The translations under genes were made by a program, and so were the position numbers. Under the pieces are notes generated by a model that saw only the letters and a program-made list of their open reading frames with translations, was not told the DNA's origin and made no database searches. From an uncultured bacterium (GTDB taxonomy: Bacteria; Bacillota; Clostridia; Lachnospirales; Lachnospiraceae), in NCBI GenBank assembly GCA_945871045.1, contig CAMBUC010000036.1, forward strand, positions 1 to 12,784: DNA of 12,784 nt, written 5' to 3'. Of this stretch, positions 12,233 through 12,784 are shown piece by piece; position 1 is the stretch's first letter; each line of letters opens with the position of its first letter.

Positions 12233-12784
12233 GTACGTGTCAAACACAGTCTTTGCAATCGGTACACTTACTGTGCTGCCATTACCTGCGCCCTCTACCA
12301 CAACAGCGATGGCAACCGGTGCATATCCCTTGGCATTTGCATAACCAACAAACCACGCATGACTGTCACCCTTGGTTGTTCCAAACTCAGCAGATCCTGT
12401 TTTTCCCGCTGCTGTATAGCGGTCCGAAGCCAGCCCATGGGCGGTTCCTTCCTTTACCACCGTCTTCATCATGCTGCGGAGGATTTTCGCCTCCTGTTCA
12501 CTAATAAGCCTTCCATAAACAGACGGTTCATAGCGTTCCACTTCTGTTCCATCGGAATTTTCTACCCGCTGCACCAGATAGGGGTTCATAAGCACCCCTT
12601 TATTCTGGATCGCGGAAACGATCAGAGCCATATGCATGGGACTGACCAACGTATCTCCCTGTCCGATGGCCGTAGCCATGATCTCGCTGTCACTTGCCTG
12701 TTCTTTCAGTGAAAAACGGCTTTTGCTGCTGGCAAATCCAGTCGGCAACTCCTGATTGAACAACAGTTCCTTACAGGTATCTGC
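12224..12784 (-). CDS. Class B penicillin-binding protein, C-terminal part of transpeptidase domain (cut by window edge)
   Basis: The visible 186 residues are the end of a DD-transpeptidase that cross-links peptidoglycan stem peptides outside the membrane. The KTGS motif of the active site is in AAGKTGSAEFG. GQGDTLVSPMHMALIVSAIQNKGV is the conserved stretch preceding it in PbpA/FtsI-type enzymes. The catalytic SxxK and SxN motifs lie upstream, beyond the window. The frame remains open to the last base, so the start is not present. The ending just after VPIAKTVFDTYFK, with no PASTA domains, resembles the short clostridial PbpA type that usually sits near FtsW/RodA genes, but that context is outside the window. 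Confidence 0.93.
   Translation of the reverse strand, partial: ADTCKELLFNQELPTGFASSKSRFSLKEQASDSEIMATAIGQGDTLVSPMHMALIVSAIQNKGVLMNPYLVQRVENSDGTEVERYEPSVYGRLISEQEAKILRSMMKTVVKEGTAHGLASDRYTAAGKTGSAEFGTTKGDSHAWFVGYANAKGYAPVAIAVVVEGAGNGSTVSVPIAKTVFDTYFK

Noticed and set aside
12188..12712. 174-codon open frame on the plus strand opposite the penicillin-binding protein
   Set aside because: It is antisense to the KTGS-containing transpeptidase domain, with no start signal.
1..12784. Search for CRISPR repeats, insertion sequences, phage, toxin-antitoxin or defence genes
   Set aside because: None was seen; gene order and composition look like stable core chromosome throughout.

Overview
The window looks like ordinary chromosome from a spore-forming, low-to-moderate-GC Clostridia bacterium, most likely Lachnospiraceae. 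The evidence is strong AGGAGG ribosome binding sites, an alpha/beta-type small acid-soluble spore protein, a GerW/YtfJ sporulation protein, and the Firmicutes gene order yloA(rqcH)-yloC-remA-gmk-rpoZ together with rpmB-yloU-yloV(fakA)-recG. Both blocks are also neighbours in Bacillus subtilis. I see no insertion sequence, phage gene, CRISPR array, tRNA or rRNA.

Layout. (1) 1-2.9 kb, minus strand: a housekeeping operon read right to left, with a possible 20-codon leader peptide, the YicC-family RNase, the regulator RemA, guanylate kinase and RNA polymerase omega. A hairpin terminator follows, then the 5' part of rimO, which runs off the window. (2) 3.0-5.1 kb, plus strand: the ribosome-rescue factor RqcH, divergent from yicC with back-to-back sigma-A-like promoters, then a spore DNA-binding protein with its own sigma-G-like promoter. 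A strong bidirectional terminator closes this unit against recG. (3) 5.2-9.3 kb, minus strand: a tightly packed Asp23-family/fakA/recG operon. (4) 9.4-9.8 kb, plus strand: rpmB (L28, zinc-binding form), with a promoter, a leader hairpin and a shared bidirectional terminator. (5) 9.8-12.8 kb, minus strand: the 3' end of a class B penicillin-binding protein, a NUDIX hydrolase, an uncharacterised 115-residue protein, a YtfI-like DUF2953 membrane protein, YtfJ/GerW, a terminator, and a 45-residue two-helix membrane protein.

Functional logic. Block 1 joins nucleotide supply (Gmk), transcription (omega), RNA turnover (YicC) and ribosome modification (RimO), with the DNA-binding regulator RemA inside the same unit. 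Block 2 pairs translation quality control with spore DNA protection. Block 3 joins envelope-stress-type Asp23, fatty-acid phosphorylation and recombination repair. Block 5 mixes cell-wall synthesis with sporulation and membrane proteins.

Starts were corrected from the longest open frame for yicC, the spore protein, rpmB, the NUDIX gene and the small membrane protein, because good ribosome binding sites or family length point to internal ATGs. No clear novel multi-gene system is visible. The most interesting items are regulatory: a coupled leader ORF and a direct repeat over the yicC-remA promoter, a hairpin in the rpmB leader, and two small uncharacterised proteins.
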